Of a stretch of 64,000 bases of DNA, positions 16,131-26,423 are shown piece by piece. How positions within the stretch are numbered: the stretch's first letter is position 1; every line of letters starts with the position of its first letter. Source of the stretch: Marinobacter mangrovi (GTDB lineage: Bacteria > Pseudomonadota > Gammaproteobacteria > Pseudomonadales > Oleiphilaceae); the NCBI RefSeq assembly GCF_016798325.1, contig NZ_JAERVO010000006.1:248001-312000 (forward strand), in the 5' to 3' direction. A model generated the notes under the pieces. It was not told the origin of the DNA, did not search any database, and worked only from the letters and a program-made list of their open reading frames with translations. The position numbers were made by a program, and so were the translations under genes.

Positions 16131-17702
16131 TTACCGCCGGCCAATAAACCGTGCCACCAGATCCCGCAGGCCATCGGAGAAACGCATCAGTTCCTCGCTG
16201 ACCTTGTCGGCGGTTTCCGCGCGATCGGTGCTGCTGTCCGCCAGCTCCGCGATATTGACCACCTGCCGGTTGATCTCCTCGGACACCTGACTCTGCTGTT
16301 CGACGGCAGCCGACATCTGCAGGAAGCGCTCGGTAATCCGGCTGATCGCCTCGACAATTTCATTCAGGGCCCGCTCGGATTCGCGCACCTTGTCCAGGCC
16401 GGAGCCGGCTACGACTTCACCGTCACGCGCCGTGCTCACGGCGGTATCAACCTGGTGGCGAAAGTCTTCGATCACGCTGTGGATCTGCGACGTGCTTTCC
16501 CGCGTGCGGGCCGCCAGCGAGCGCACTTCATCCGCGACCACTGCAAAACCGCGCCCCTGCTCGCCGGCCCGGGCCGCCTCGATCGCGGCATTCAAGGCCA
16601 GCAGATTGGTCTGTTCCGCGATGTCGGAGATCAGCTTGGCCGCCTGGCCAATGCTCTCTGTGGACTGCCCCAGCGTTTCCACCGCATTGCCCACTTCGTG
16701 GACCCGTTCGACCAATACCTCAATCGCTTTCAGCGCCTGACGCGACAGCTCCATGCCCTGGGAGGCGTGCTCGTTGGCCGCTTCCGCTTCCTTGGCATTG
16801 CGACCGACGTTCTCCGCCACTTCCTGGATGGACGCCGTCATCTCATTGATCGCCGATGCGGTCTGGTCCGTTTCCGAACGCTGCCTGGCAATGTAGCCTG
16901 CACCCTCATTGATGGCCTTGTGGCTGGTAGAGGCGTGATTGGCCAGAATACCGGCCTGGTCCTCAATCCGCGCCAGGGCCGTGCGCAGGCGTGCTTCTTC
17001 ACTGATCAACAGCATGGCCAGCTCACCGAACCGGCCACGCTGGTCGGTGTAGGTCAATGCGATCAGCGGGTCGGCAAAGGCATCCTCCCGGAGCCCGACA
17101 AGCCGTCGCATGCGATTGTCGATCATGCCACGGAGGGTGAAGCCCGCCGCGAGATGCCCGATCACAATCACCGCGGTGGCCACCGCGGGCGACGCCCACT
17201 GCACCGCCGCCACACTCGCGATCAACGAGACCAGCAGCGGCAGGGCGACGACCAGCACGTTACGCAGGTTCGCCAGCTTGATGACGCCGGTCTTGCCTGC
17301 GTTGAGTTTCCGGTAAAGATCGGTCGAGCGGCGCTTCTGTTCCTCCGACGGCGACGTGCGTACCGACTCGTAGCCCACGATCTGGCCACCTTCACGGACC
17401 GGCGTGACGTAAGCGCTGACCCAGTAGTGGTCGCCGTTCTTGCATCGGTTCTTGACCACACCCATCCAGGCCTTGCCAGCCTTGAGTGTGTCCCACATGT
17501 GCTTGAACACCGACTGCGGCATATCCGGGTGCCGAATGATGTTGTGGGCCTGCCCCACAAGCTCATCACGGGAGAAACCGCTGATAGCCACGAATTCGTC
17601 GTTGCAGTAAGTGATCACCCCCTTGAGATTGGTGGTGGTGATCAGGCGGCCGTCCTCCGCCATTCGAACTTCGCGCTGGGTAACGGGAAGGTTACGTCTC
17701 AT
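16131..17702 (-). CDS. PAS-domain methyl-accepting chemotaxis protein, Aer-like
   Basis: A 523-aa chemoreceptor. The N-terminal PAS domain (about residues 15-115; [51 protein letters not shown]) resembles the FAD-binding PAS of the Aer aerotaxis receptor. Two adjacent hydrophobic segments ([20 protein letters not shown] and [16 protein letters not shown]) form a membrane hairpin, followed by a HAMP-like region. The cytoplasmic signalling domain has the CheW/CheA contact tip ([29 protein letters not shown], split here only for reference). The start at 17702 is preferred because AAGGA lies 12-16 nt upstream. Redox or oxygen sensing is inferred from the PAS type. Confidence 0.88.
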   Translation of the reverse strand: MRRNLPVTQREVRMAEDGRLITTTNLKGVITYCNDEFVAISGFSRDELVGQAHNIIRHPDMPQSVFKHMWDTLKAGKAWMGVVKNRCKNGDHYWVSAYVTPVREGGQIVGYESVRTSPSEEQKRRSTDLYRKLNAGKTGVIKLANLRNVLVVALPLLVSLIASVAAVQWASPAVATAVIVIGHLAAGFTLRGMIDNRMRRLVGLREDAFADPLIALTYTDQRGRFGELAMLLISEEARLRTALARIEDQAGILANHASTSHKAINEGAGYIARQRSETDQTASAINEMTASIQEVAENVGRNAKEAEAANEHASQGMELSRQALKAIEVLVERVHEVGNAVETLGQSTESIGQAAKLISDIAEQTNLLALNAAIEAARAGEQGRGFAVVADEVRSLAARTRESTSQIHSVIEDFRHQVDTAVSTARDGEVVAGSGLDKVRESERALNEIVEAISRITERFLQMSAAVEQQSQVSEEINRQVVNIAELADSSTDRAETADKVSEELMRFSDGLRDLVARFIGRR

Positions 17703-17993
17703 AGACTGATTCAATCCTTGTTGTTTGCCACTCGACACGCTTCCTTCGGTGCCTCTGTAGCAACTATAGACCCTAATTTGGAATATCCAGGTTTCCGGGG
17801 CACGCGCATCAAATCACGACACCTGTCCAGCCATTCCTGATCCAGGTCAAGAAACGCCGTAACCGTATGTAACGATTACAAAACAGCACAGGCAGGGACA
17901 AACGGGATACAAGCATTCCCGGCCGCAGGTATCGGCCAGGTGCGCTGAAAATTTAGGGAGGGAAATGCATAAAAATGTGAAAGATGACCGACT

Positions 17994-18587
17994 TCAGCCC
18001 GCAGATTGCTTCTTACGACCCTTCCAGCCATCTTCACGATTGATCGGCCCGACATCCAGGACCGGCGAAGCGTCAATACTGTCGGCATCCATCATGCTGG
18101 CGACGCGCTGCAGGGAGGCGACAATCATGCTCTGCTCCCATTCGTGCAGGCTCTGGAACTTCTGGATGAAGTCTTCCTGGAGCGGTTGGGGCGCTTGGGC
18201 GAGCAACTCGGCGCCGTCTTCCGTCAGGTGCGCATGGACCTTGCGCTTGTCCGTAGTGCTGCGCACCCGGTAGACCAGCTTGCGGTGTTCCAGCCGGTCC
18301 AGGATGGTGGTTACTGTTGCCTGACTCAGGCTGACCTTGTCGGCGATGGTGCCAATGGTCACCTGCCCCAGGTCGCGGATGGTCCGCATGATCAGCAATT
18401 GCGGCGCGGTCAGGCCGGCATGCTTACTGAGGCGTTTTGAGTGAAGATCGGTGGCCCGGATCACCCGACGAAGAGCGACAAGCACCTGCTCATAGTTGTT
18501 CATGACTGTATCCCACGCTACCGGCTCGGCGAGCTCGCGATTATAGTGCGCTATCTTTTTTGAGTACAAAACTTTGCTGTCAGACAT
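17994..18587 (-). CDS. MarR-family transcriptional regulator (EctR-like)
   Basis: A 197-aa protein with a MarR-type winged helix. The core VSLSQATVTTILDRLEHRKLVYRVRSTTDKRKVHAHLTEDG is covered by residues of about 90-130, with the recognition helix at QATVTTILDRLE and the wing at TTDKRK. The long N-terminal helix (NNYEQVLVALRRVIRATDLHSKRL) and the C-terminal tail (DIDASPVLDVGPI) resemble EctR, the repressor of ectoine synthesis genes in halophilic gammaproteobacteria. No ectABC genes lie in the window, so that name is only a suggestion. It is divergent from the TPR protein gene, with a 15-bp palindrome in between. Confidence 0.82.
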   Translation of the reverse strand: MSDSKVLYSKKIAHYNRELAEPVAWDTVMNNYEQVLVALRRVIRATDLHSKRLSKHAGLTAPQLLIMRTIRDLGQVTIGTIADKVSLSQATVTTILDRLEHRKLVYRVRSTTDKRKVHAHLTEDGAELLAQAPQPLQEDFIQKFQSLHEWEQSMIVASLQRVASMMDADSIDASPVLDVGPINREDGWKGRKKQSAG

Positions 18588-18931
18588 CACTACAAAAAGC
18601 TTGTTAGACGCCGGCTGTGCAGACGGATACGGAAATCGTTTGGCGCCTTCCCGAGGCGGACGGACATTACGGACTGCCCGAGGCCCCCTGTGGCGGTCTA
18701 CACTGTCCTGAAGTTGTCCGCATTGCGGACGCGGCGCACAGGATTTAACAGGACCAATATTTATAACTCTAACTATTCATTCGTTTAAAGTCTAATCAGT
18801 CTTGCGCAGCACCCTTTGCCCGAGTCGCGCCACTGAGGCACTATGCTGTGGCCTGGGTCCGGGTGTGTCTCCTGGTTCGACAGAGAAACCCCGTGCAAAA
18901 CTTTATGCTTCAAAACAAACACAGGACGGTC
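18588..18931. other. Divergent intergenic region, MarR regulator / TPR protein
   Basis: No gene is seen. The perfect dyad GTCCGCA-T-TGCGGAC (18716-18730) is an operator candidate. The stretch from about 18755 to 18800 is AT-rich and may hold the promoter of the TPR gene, but no clear -35/-10 pair is visible. Confidence 0.4.
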
Positions 18932-19945
18932 ATGACGACGCTGATTTCCCGCTTTTCTGCTCTGCGCGCCTCCCGCGCGCTCTACTGGCTGCCCCCCGCC
19001 CTGACCGGGTTGTGGCTGACGATGGCTGCGGCCTCAATACACGCCCAGGACATGGAGACGCCGGATACCGATACGACCGCCGCGTCCCAGACCGGCGAGC
19101 CGACGAAAGTCACGGCAGAAGACGTCGAAGATCGCATCGACCACCTGAAAGAACCGATGTACAACCCCTTCATCGAGCGCTACCTGCTGGATCAGGTGAA
19201 AGATCTGCGGACCGAAATCCAGAGCACCCGCGCCGAATTGATCGAAAAAGTGGTGGACAAGGAACTGACCGTCGCCGACAAAACCATGTCCTACGCCACC
19301 GACACGGTGACCTACTTCTTCTACCTGATCGCCGGGGCCACCTCTATTCTCGTCGTCATCGGCTGGAATTCCATCCGGGATATGCGCAACCAGTTGGCCA
19401 GCGTGGCGGAGAAACGTGTGAACGAACTGGTGGTGGAATACGAGAAGCGGCTCAAGTTCATCGAGGAACAGCTGCAGCAGAAATCCGACATCATCAACCG
19501 CAACCAGGAAGAGATCGAACGCACCAATGAAGTGCACTCTCTGTGGCTCAAGGCCAGTCAGGAAACCTCGCAGCAGAATAAGATTTCGGTGTATGACCAG
19601 ATCCTGGATCTGCGCCCGGACGATGTAGAAGCGCTCAGCTATAAGGCCGACGCCGTGCTGGAACTGAACGAGCCTCTGTGGGCGATCAGCCTGTGCCTGC
19701 GCGCCCTGAAGCTGGCGCCGGACAACGGCCACCCCCACTATCAGTTGGCCTGCGCCTACGCCGAGATCGGCCGCTGGGAAGACGCCATCAAGAGCCTGGG
19801 CAGCGCCATCGAGATTTCCGAAGCCTACCGGGACGACGCATCGGTGGATCCCAGCTTCGCCCGGCTCAAGGATTTCGAACAATTCAAGCAGCTGATCAAC
19901 CCGGAAGAGATCGAGGATCCCGACGCAACGCCCCCCTCCGCCTGA
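18932..19945 (+). CDS. Membrane-anchored coiled-coil TPR protein, function unknown
   Basis: A 337-aa protein with a long N-terminal hydrophobic segment that looks like a signal peptide or anchor (ALYWLPPALTGLWLTMAAAS, ending near IHAQD). A Thr/Asp-rich spacer follows, then a second membrane span (TVTYFFYLIAGATSILVVIG, about residues 130-150), a coiled coil (VNELVVEYEKRLKFIEEQLQ) and about three TPR-like repeats (LWLKASQETSQQNKISVYDQ, YKADAVLELNEPLWAI, GHPHYQLACAYAEIG). The start is chosen at 18932 because AGGA lies 8 nt upstream. The topology suggests a periplasmic N-terminal part and a cytoplasmic TPR module. No specific function can be given. Confidence 0.78.
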   Translation: MTTLISRFSALRASRALYWLPPALTGLWLTMAAASIHAQDMETPDTDTTAASQTGEPTKVTAEDVEDRIDHLKEPMYNPFIERYLLDQVKDLRTEIQSTRAELIEKVVDKELTVADKTMSYATDTVTYFFYLIAGATSILVVIGWNSIRDMRNQLASVAEKRVNELVVEYEKRLKFIEEQLQQKSDIINRNQEEIERTNEVHSLWLKASQETSQQNKISVYDQILDLRPDDVEALSYKADAVLELNEPLWAISLCLRALKLAPDNGHPHYQLACAYAEIGRWEDAIKSLGSAIEISEAYRDDASVDPSFARLKDFEQFKQLINPEEIEDPDATPPSA

Positions 19946-19979
19946 TACTGGCACGATCCCTGCCTATTTAACGCACATC

Positions 19980-20029
19980 GCGCCCCGGACCCGACCGATG
20001 AATTCATCATCATTCACCGGGGCGCTTTC
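19980..20029 (+). terminator. Intrinsic terminator after the TPR protein gene
   Basis: The stem GCGCCCCGG...CCGGGGCGC is followed by TTTCTT. It has a long loop of about 28 nt. It lies 34 bp past the stop codon. Confidence 0.65.
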
Positions 20030-20146
20030 TTGACAACGTTCAACGTGTGGTGTTTGTTAGTCTCATCGCTACGCGCGCAGAGGCTCGGCGTGGCTGAAAA
20101 AACACCAATAATGTTCTCAGTGATCTTTAAGGCAGGACAAACCAAA

Positions 20147-21259
20147 ATGAAAACCAAACTGAACAAGCTTGTAGTCGGGGTAGGCGCTTCGCTGGCTGTG
20201 ATGGCCGCAGGGACCGCGAATGCGGACATCAAGATCGGTATCGCAGGCCCGATGACCGGTCCGGTAGCCCAGTACGGCGACATGCAGTTCTCTGGCGCGC
20301 GCATGGCCATCGAGCAGATCAACGCCAACGGCGGTGTGATGGGTGAAAAACTCGTTGCCGTCGAGCAGGACGACGTGTGTGACCCGAAGCAGGCGGTTAC
20401 GGTCGCTAACAACATGGTCAACGACGGTGTTCGTTTCGTCGTGGGCCACCTGTGCTCCAGCTCCACCCAGCCGGCCTCCGACATCTACGAGGACGAAGGC
20501 GTCCTGATGATCACTCCGGCGTCCACCAGCCCGGCGATTACCGATCGCGGCTATGAACTGGTCTTCCGCACCATCGGCCTGGACAGCATGCAGGGCCCGG
20601 TCGCCGGCAACTACATCGCCAGCCTGAAACCCCAGCGCGTGGCGGTTATCCACGACAAGCAGCAGTACGGTGAAGGCATCGCCAGCGCCGTGAAGTCCAC
20701 CCTGGAAGACGACGGCATCAACGTCGTGATGTACGAAGGCATCACCGCCGGCCAGAAAGACTTCTCTTCCCTGGTTACCAAGCTGAAGCAGGCCAACGTG
20801 GACTTCGTCTACTACGGCGGCTACCACCCGGAGCTGGGTCTGATCCTGCGTCAGGCGCAGCAGGCTGGTCTGGACGCCCAGTTCATGGGCCCGGAAGGCG
20901 TGGGTAACAAGGACATCAACACCATCGCCGGCGACGCAGCCGAAGGCCTGCTGGTCACCCTGCCGCCGAGCTTCGACCAGAAAGCCGAGAACCAGAAGCT
21001 GGTCAAGGCGTTCCAGGACAAGGGTGAAGACCCGTCCGGTCCGTTCGTGCTGACCTCCTACGCGGCAGTTCAGCTGATTGCCGACGGCATCGAGAAAGCC
21101 GATTCCAAGGATCCGTATGAAGTGGCTGCCGCCCTGCGCGAAGGCACCTTCGACACGCCGATCGGCGAAGTTCAGTACGACCAGTCCGGCGATCTGAAGT
21201 CGTTCGACTTCGTTGTCTACAAATGGCATTCAGATGGCAGCAAAACTCCGGTAAAATAA
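20147..21259 (+). CDS. livK: Branched-chain amino-acid ABC transporter, periplasmic binding protein
   Basis: A LivJ/LivK-type periplasmic binding protein (370 aa) of the type I fold. The signal peptide (KLVVGVGASLAVMAAGTANA, cleavage after ANA) precedes DIKIGIAGPMTGPVAQYG. The conserved VGHLCSSSTQPASDIYEDE and MITPASTSPAIT blocks shape the ligand pocket. The start at 20147 has AGGA 9-12 nt upstream; the 39-residue in-frame extension has no support. It is the first gene of a five-gene livKHMGF locus, and a strong hairpin after it probably keeps the binding protein more abundant than the permease. Confidence 0.95.
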   Translation: MKTKLNKLVVGVGASLAVMAAGTANADIKIGIAGPMTGPVAQYGDMQFSGARMAIEQINANGGVMGEKLVAVEQDDVCDPKQAVTVANNMVNDGVRFVVGHLCSSSTQPASDIYEDEGVLMITPASTSPAITDRGYELVFRTIGLDSMQGPVAGNYIASLKPQRVAVIHDKQQYGEGIASAVKSTLEDDGINVVMYEGITAGQKDFSSLVTKLKQANVDFVYYGGYHPELGLILRQAQQAGLDAQFMGPEGVGNKDINTIAGDAAEGLLVTLPPSFDQKAENQKLVKAFQDKGEDPSGPFVLTSYAAVQLIADGIEKADSKDPYEVAAALREGTFDTPIGEVQYDQSGDLKSFDFVVYKWHSDGSKTPVK

Positions 21260-21324
21260 TCACCGTTAAAAATCGGTAATGGACGATGAAGAAGGGAACG
21301 GCCCATAGCCACGCCCTTCTGAGG

Positions 21325-21359
21325 ACACCTTCCCCTCACGAGGGGGAAGGTGTTTTTTT
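21325..21359 (+). terminator. Partial terminator/processing hairpin between livK and livH
   Basis: A strong stem (ACACCTTCCCC/GGGGAAGGTGT) is followed by seven T inside the operon. It fits partial termination or 3'-end protection of the livK message. Confidence 0.8.
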
Positions 21360-21470
21360 GGAACCCCGGCAAGCATTCATGGATGTAAAGCGTTTGAGCA
21401 CTGTGCCACAAGCAGCTTTCTGTCCGTGTGATCGCCAGCCGGGGTTTTTCTTTATCGGAGTTTTCCCACA

Positions 21471-22400
21471 ATGCACGACGTAATGTACTTTCTCCAGCAG
21501 CTGATCAACGGGCTGACGGTGGGAAGCGCGTATGCCCTGATCGCCATCGGTTACACGATGGTGTACGGCATCATCGGCATGATCAACTTTGCCCACGGTG
21601 AGATTTACATGATCGGCGCCTACGTGTCGCTGATCGTGATCACCGGCCTGGCCGTGACCAGCCCTGCCTGGATCCCGCTGGTCCTGCTGGTCGCCCTGAT
21701 CTGTGCCATAATCGTTTCCAGCTCCATGGGCTGGGCGGTGGAGCGCATCGCCTATCGCCCTGTCCGCGGACAACACCGCCTGATCCCGCTGATCTCCGCC
21801 ATCGGCATGTCCATCTTCCTGCAGAACTACGTTCACCTGGCCCAGGGCTCGCGCAACATCGGCTTTCCGCTGCTGATCGAAGGCGGCATCTCTCTGGGTG
21901 GCGGCGAAGACGGCACCTTCCAGGCTAACCTGTCGTACATGCAGCTGACGATCTTCATCGTGACGCTGATCTGTATGACCGGTTTGTCCCTGTTCATTTC
22001 CCGCTCCAAAACCGGTCGCGCCTGTCGCGCCGTGTCCCAGGATCTCAAGATGTCGAGCCTGCTGGGCATCGACACCAACCGTATCATCACCGCGACCTTC
22101 GTGATCGGCGCGTCTCTGGCGGCTGTCGCGGGGCTGCTGCTGGGCATGTATTACGGTTCGATCGATCCACTGTTCGGCTTCATTGCCGGCCTCAAGGCCT
22201 TCACCGCAGCGGTTCTGGGCGGTATCGGCAGCATTCCGGGCGCCATGTTGGGCGGCCTGGTGCTGGGGGTCGCCGAGAGTTTCACGTCGGGCTACCTGAG
22301 CAGTGAGTACAAGGACGTGGTCTCGTTCGGCCTGCTGATCCTGATCCTCCTGTTCCGGCCCACCGGCCTGCTCGGCAAACCGGAAGTGGAGAAGATTTGA
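21471..22400 (+). CDS. livH: Branched-chain amino-acid ABC transporter permease LivH
   Basis: An inner-membrane permease (309 aa) with about eight hydrophobic spans. Family features are visible: [26 protein letters not shown] at the start, [15 protein letters not shown], the cytoplasmic coupling segment [19 protein letters not shown], and the late [20 protein letters not shown]. Its stop overlaps the livM start by 4 nt. Confidence 0.96.
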   Translation: MHDVMYFLQQLINGLTVGSAYALIAIGYTMVYGIIGMINFAHGEIYMIGAYVSLIVITGLAVTSPAWIPLVLLVALICAIIVSSSMGWAVERIAYRPVRGQHRLIPLISAIGMSIFLQNYVHLAQGSRNIGFPLLIEGGISLGGGEDGTFQANLSYMQLTIFIVTLICMTGLSLFISRSKTGRACRAVSQDLKMSSLLGIDTNRIITATFVIGASLAAVAGLLLGMYYGSIDPLFGFIAGLKAFTAAVLGGIGSIPGAMLGGLVLGVAESFTSGYLSSEYKDVVSFGLLILILLFRPTGLLGKPEVEKI

Positions 22401-23692
22401 TGATTGCACAGAATTTCCGGCATGCGCTGTTCTGCGCATTCATAACACTGGTTATTTCCTACCCCATCCTGGGGCTGAACCTGGAGGCCCAGGGCATCAG
22501 CATCAAGCTGACCGGCGCCGAAACCCAGACGTATGTGGGGATCGCCCTGGCGGTGCTGATCGTGTTCCTGTTCCAGCTTTTCCGTCCGGCGATCCTGGGC
22601 GGACTGGGTCGCGTGAAGGCCCTCAACCCACTGGTGGACCGCCAGCCGATGCCGCAGGAAAAACGCATCCGGTTTGAACGCGTCGCCCTCGTCCTGATCG
22701 TGCTGGGGGCCATGTTCTGGCCGTTCATCGCCTCACGGGGTGCGGTCGACCTGGCCACACTGGTCCTGATCTACATCATCCTGGGCCTCGGCCTGAACGT
22801 GGTGGTGGGCCTGGCCGGCCTTCTGGACCTGGGCTACGTGGCCTTCTATGCGGTCGGCGCCTACACCTTCGGCCTGCTGTCCCAGTATTATGGCTTCTCC
22901 TTCTGGATGTCCCTGCCGATCGGTGCCGTGCTGGCCGCCGCGTTCGGCTTCGTGCTCGGCTTCCCGGTCCTGCGACTGCGGGGCGACTACCTGGCCATCG
23001 TGACACTCGGGTTTGGTGAAATCATCCGCATCCTGCTGAACAACCTGACGGACCTGACCAACGGCCCGGACGGCATCGGCGGCATCCCGGACCCCACCCT
23101 GTTCGGCATGGAATTCGGTCGTCGGGTGAAAGTCGAGGGCAACACCTCGTTCCACGAAGTGTTCAACATTCCCTACGACAGCACCCACAAGGTGATCTTC
23201 CTCTACCTGATCACCCTGATCCTGGCGGTATTCACCCTGTTCATCATCCGCCGCCTGATCCGCATGCCGGTCGGGCGCTCCTGGGAAGCCTTGCGGGAAG
23301 ATGAAATCGCCGCCCGTTCACTGGGTCTGAGCCGGACCGCGGTCAAGCTGTCCGCCTTCACCATCGGCGCCTTCTTCGCCGGGTTCGCCGGCACCATCTT
23401 CGCGTCCAAGCAGGGCTTTATCAGCCCCGAGTCGTTCGTGTTCCTCGAGTCCGCCATCGTGCTGGCCATCGTGGTGCTGGGCGGTATGGGCTCGCAGCTG
23501 GGGGTTATCCTGGCAGCGATAGCCGTCACCATCCTGCCAGAGCTGGCCCGTGAGTTCTCGGAATACCGGATGCTGGTGTTCGGTGCCGCCATGGTGCTGA
23601 TGATGGTCTGGCGCCCGCAGGGGCTGCTGCCCATGACCCGGGTCCACATCAACCTCAAGAAACAGGAAGCGGGAGTGACTGACCATGCTTGA
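22397..23692 (+). CDS. livM: Branched-chain amino-acid ABC transporter permease LivM
   Basis: The second permease subunit (431 aa), with the N-terminal extension of about 100 residues seen in proteobacterial LivM proteins. The family core is [30 protein letters not shown] (shown as a continuous hydrophobic stretch), the coupling helix [16 protein letters not shown], and [19 protein letters not shown]. It overlaps livH by 4 nt and livG by 8 nt, so translation is likely coupled. Confidence 0.95.
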   Translation: MMIAQNFRHALFCAFITLVISYPILGLNLEAQGISIKLTGAETQTYVGIALAVLIVFLFQLFRPAILGGLGRVKALNPLVDRQPMPQEKRIRFERVALVLIVLGAMFWPFIASRGAVDLATLVLIYIILGLGLNVVVGLAGLLDLGYVAFYAVGAYTFGLLSQYYGFSFWMSLPIGAVLAAAFGFVLGFPVLRLRGDYLAIVTLGFGEIIRILLNNLTDLTNGPDGIGGIPDPTLFGMEFGRRVKVEGNTSFHEVFNIPYDSTHKVIFLYLITLILAVFTLFIIRRLIRMPVGRSWEALREDEIAARSLGLSRTAVKLSAFTIGAFFAGFAGTIFASKQGFISPESFVFLESAIVLAIVVLGGMGSQLGVILAAIAVTILPELAREFSEYRMLVFGAAMVLMMVWRPQGLLPMTRVHINLKKQEAGVTDHA

Positions 23693-24440
23693 AGTACGCG
23701 ACCTGTCGATGCGTTTCGGCGGCCTGCTGGCCGTCGATCAGGTGTCCCTGGATGTGGGCGAGCGAGAGATCGTGTCCATCATCGGTCCCAACGGCGCCGG
23801 TAAGACCACGGTGTTCAACTGCATCAGCGGTTTCTACCGGCCGACCGGCGGCAAGATCACGTTCAAGGGCCGCCCGATCCAGGGCAAGCCGGATTACAAG
23901 ATCTCCCGCATGGGCATGGTGCGGACGTTCCAGCACGTCCGCCTGTTCAGCAAGATGACGGTGGTGGAAAACCTGCTGGTGGCCCAGCACCGTCACCTGA
24001 ACACCAACCTCTTCTCCGGTCTGGTCAAGACACCGGACTACCGCAAGCGCGAGGAGAAGTCCCTGGAGCGAGCCGCATACTGGCTGGAGCGTGTGGGCCT
24101 GATGGAGATGGCCAACCGCGACGCCGGCAACCTGGCCTACGGTCAGCAGCGCCGCCTGGAAATTGCCCGCTGCATGGTGACCGAGCCAAACGTGCTGATG
24201 CTCGACGAGCCGGCCGCTGGTCTCAACCCGAACGAAACCCGGGAGCTCAACGAGCTGATTGTCAGCCTCAAGGAGGACTATTGCGTCTCCGTGCTGCTGA
24301 TCGAGCACGACATGAGCCTGGTCATGGGCATTTCCGATCGCATCAACGTCATCAACCAGGGGCGTCCCCTGGCCAGTGGCACGCCGGAGGAAATCCGGTC
24401 CAACGACGATGTGATCAAAGCCTACCTGGGCGAGGAGTAA
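23685..24440 (+). CDS. livG: Branched-chain amino-acid ABC transporter ATPase LivG
   Basis: An ABC ATPase (251 aa) with Walker A GPNGAGKT, the Q-loop FQHVRLF, the signature region [15 protein letters not shown], Walker [16 protein letters not shown] and the switch His in [10 protein letters not shown]. The signature LAYGQ rather than LSGGQ is normal for LivG. It heterodimerises with LivF and drives the LivHM permease. It overlaps livM by 8 nt. Confidence 0.96.
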   Translation: MLEVRDLSMRFGGLLAVDQVSLDVGEREIVSIIGPNGAGKTTVFNCISGFYRPTGGKITFKGRPIQGKPDYKISRMGMVRTFQHVRLFSKMTVVENLLVAQHRHLNTNLFSGLVKTPDYRKREEKSLERAAYWLERVGLMEMANRDAGNLAYGQQRRLEIARCMVTEPNVLMLDEPAAGLNPNETRELNELIVSLKEDYCVSVLLIEHDMSLVMGISDRINVINQGRPLASGTPEEIRSNDDVIKAYLGEE

Positions 24441-24450
24441 GGGAGACACC

Positions 24451-25152
24451 ATGCTGGTACTAGAAAATATCCATACCCATTACGGCAAGATCGAGGCGCT
24501 GCACGGCGTCTCTGTCGAGATCCAGAAGGGCGAGATCGTTTCCCTGATCGGCGCCAACGGCGCAGGCAAAACCACGTTGCTGATGACCGTGTGCGGGGAT
24601 CCCCAGGCCAGCTCCGGCCGGGTCCTGTTCAAGGGCGAAGACATCACCCACAAGCCGACGGCCCAGATCATGCGCTCCGGCATCGCCATCGTGCCGGAAG
24701 GGCGTCGCGTCTTTCCCGGCCTGACGGTCGAGGAAAACCTGCACATGGGTGGGTTCTTCACCTCCAAGCAGGAGATCCGCAAGAGCCAGGACCACGTGTT
24801 CGAGCTTTTCCCGCGTCTTAAGGAACGCCGCAACCAGCGCGCCGGCACCATGTCCGGCGGTGAGCAGCAGATGCTGGCCATCGGCCGGGCCCTGATGACC
24901 AAGCCGGAGATGATCATTCTCGACGAGCCGTCACTCGGCCTGGCGCCGCTGATCATCAAGCAGATCTTCGAGATCATCAGCACCCTGCGCGACGACGGCA
25001 TCACCGTCTTCCTGGTTGAGCAGAACGCCAAGCAGGCGCTGAAGCTCGCCGACCGGGGCTATGTGCTGGAAACCGGACGCATCCGCCTCGAAGACAGCGG
25101 GGCCAACCTGCTGGCCAACGAGGACGTGCAAAAGGCCTACCTCGGCGGCTGA
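24451..25152 (+). CDS. livF: Branched-chain amino-acid ABC transporter ATPase LivF
   Basis: An ABC ATPase (233 aa) with Walker A GANGAGKTT, signature MSGGEQQMLAIGRAL, Walker B MIILDEPSLGLAP and switch-region FLVEQNAKQAL (Gln in place of a classic His-loop context, as in other LivF). Last gene of the livKHMGF locus, 10 bp after livG, with GGGAG before the start. Confidence 0.96.
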   Translation: MLVLENIHTHYGKIEALHGVSVEIQKGEIVSLIGANGAGKTTLLMTVCGDPQASSGRVLFKGEDITHKPTAQIMRSGIAIVPEGRRVFPGLTVEENLHMGGFFTSKQEIRKSQDHVFELFPRLKERRNQRAGTMSGGEQQMLAIGRALMTKPEMIILDEPSLGLAPLIIKQIFEIISTLRDDGITVFLVEQNAKQALKLADRGYVLETGRIRLEDSGANLLANEDVQKAYLGG

Positions 25153-25171
25153 CACCCTCCGAGCAGGCACA

Positions 25172-25198
25172 AAAAAGCCGGGCAATGCCCGGCTTTTT
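25172..25198. terminator. Bidirectional terminator, livF / lipoprotein gene
   Basis: The stem AGCCGGGCAATGCCCGGCT is bracketed by A and T runs, between the convergent livF and lipoprotein genes. Confidence 0.88.
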
Positions 25199-25221
25199 AT
25201 TGAGCGGAAGACGCGAGAGAC

Positions 25222-25650
25222 TCAGTCAACGCTCTTGATGGTGCCCTTGTACCCTTCTACGGTCACGTCGATAGTGCCGTAAACCAGGTAGTCCTGCTTC
25301 TTGACGGTGTAGCGCGGAGCCACAATCACGTCAGCACCTGAGGACTTGATGGCGTTGTAGGCGGCAGCGGCCTTGACCGGTGCTACCGCATCCAGAACAG
25401 ACAGCGCAGAGCCGCCACCCTGACCGTACGCCACGCCATCGGCGTACTCGTTGTCACCACCAACGGTGAAGAACAGGATCTTGGTCGCGTGGGACTTGCC
25501 GGTGATCTTCTCACCCACATCGATATCGGCCTTGATATCGGTGCTTACAGTACCCGCCAGCGGTACCGGAGTGGAGCTGACGTTCATGGAGCTACAGCCG
25601 CTCAGGGCGCCGGCCAGCAACAGGCTGGATGCAATCAGTGCTTTTTTCAC
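25222..25650 (-). CDS. Predicted small lipoprotein, function unknown
   Basis: A 142-aa protein with a lipoprotein signal peptide (KKALIASSLLLAGALSGC; lipobox LSGC, Cys at residue about 19) and a small secreted domain (GADVIVAPRYTVKKQDYLVY, GTIDVTVEGYKGTI). The reading frame is open from 25698, but the GTG at 25650 is favoured: GGAGAG lies 9 nt upstream and the signal peptide then begins VKKALIA. Residue +2 after Cys is Ser, not Asp, which fits outer-membrane sorting. I do not recognise a named family. Confidence 0.75.
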   Translation of the reverse strand: MKKALIASSLLLAGALSGCSSMNVSSTPVPLAGTVSTDIKADIDVGEKITGKSHATKILFFTVGGDNEYADGVAYGQGGGSALSVLDAVAPVKAAAAYNAIKSSGADVIVAPRYTVKKQDYLVYGTIDVTVEGYKGTIKSVD

Positions 25651-25961
25651 AACTACTCTCTCCGTGTGACATAAATGAGCCGTCTTGGCGGGGCGCACTA
25701 TAAATAAGTGACCGGCATATTACAAATAATAAATTAAAAATTATTTTTTATAGCGAAAAAGAATATATGTTATCGCCGTGTTCATTTTTTACTCCTACTA
25801 TCAGTCAATTGTGGCCGATTTAATCATTGCGCCGCAGATCTGAACTATACTCGGATCAACGGTCAGGTACGCCGCACCACACAAGTCGGCAATAGCAGAA
25901 ACGTCAGGGCCGTTAGTCAATGTTTTCGGATCGATGACATAACACGACAAGGAGTTGGACA
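25651..25961. other. AT-rich divergent intergenic region
   Basis: No gene is seen. About 25700-25800 is strikingly AT-rich for this genome, with A/T tracts such as AATTAAAAATTATTTTTTA and several short inverted repeats. A -10-like TATACT lies at 25846-25851 toward the DUF3015 gene, without a good -35. Confidence 0.45.
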
Positions 25962-26423
25962 ATGAAAAAACTGATCGCAGGTGCCATGCTTCTGGGTGCA
26001 TCCAGTCTCGCCTTTGCACAGCCGGGTTGTGGCGTGGGGGCGATGATCTGGAAAGGGCAGTCCGGTATTGCCCCCCACGTACTGGCAGCAACGACAAACG
26101 CTACCCTCTGGAACCAGACGTTTGGTATGACCACCGGTACCCTGGGCTGTAATACCAACGAGGCGATCCAGTCCATGGCCATGTATATGGACAGCAACGT
26201 CGACAAGGTCGCGCGTGACATGTCCCGCGGCGAGGGCGAGAACCTGGACACCCTGGCGGTACTCCTGAACATCGACAAGGCGGATCGTCCTGAATTCCGC
26301 AAGCTGATGCAGGACAACTTCGCCACCATTTTCCCGTCTTCAGACACCACCTCTGACCAGGCCGTTTCAGCCATCGTCGCTCTGATGGAATCCCATGAGG
26401 GATTGAGCAAGTACGTCGCCTAA
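25962..26423 (+). CDS. DUF3015-family exported protein
   Basis: A 153-aa secreted protein with a signal peptide (KKLIAGAMLLGASSLAFA, cleavage after AFA). The mature part has a CGVGAMIWKG opening, NQTFGMTTGTLGC (two conserved cysteines likely to pair), and helical ends (MYMDSNVDKVARDMSRGEGE). This matches the DUF3015 family, for which no function is established. AAGGAG lies 8 nt before the start. It sits 87 bp before the DUF4105/Lnb-like gene and could share its transcript. Confidence 0.82.
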   Translation: MKKLIAGAMLLGASSLAFAQPGCGVGAMIWKGQSGIAPHVLAATTNATLWNQTFGMTTGTLGCNTNEAIQSMAMYMDSNVDKVARDMSRGEGENLDTLAVLLNIDKADRPEFRKLMQDNFATIFPSSDTTSDQAVSAIVALMESHEGLSKYVA

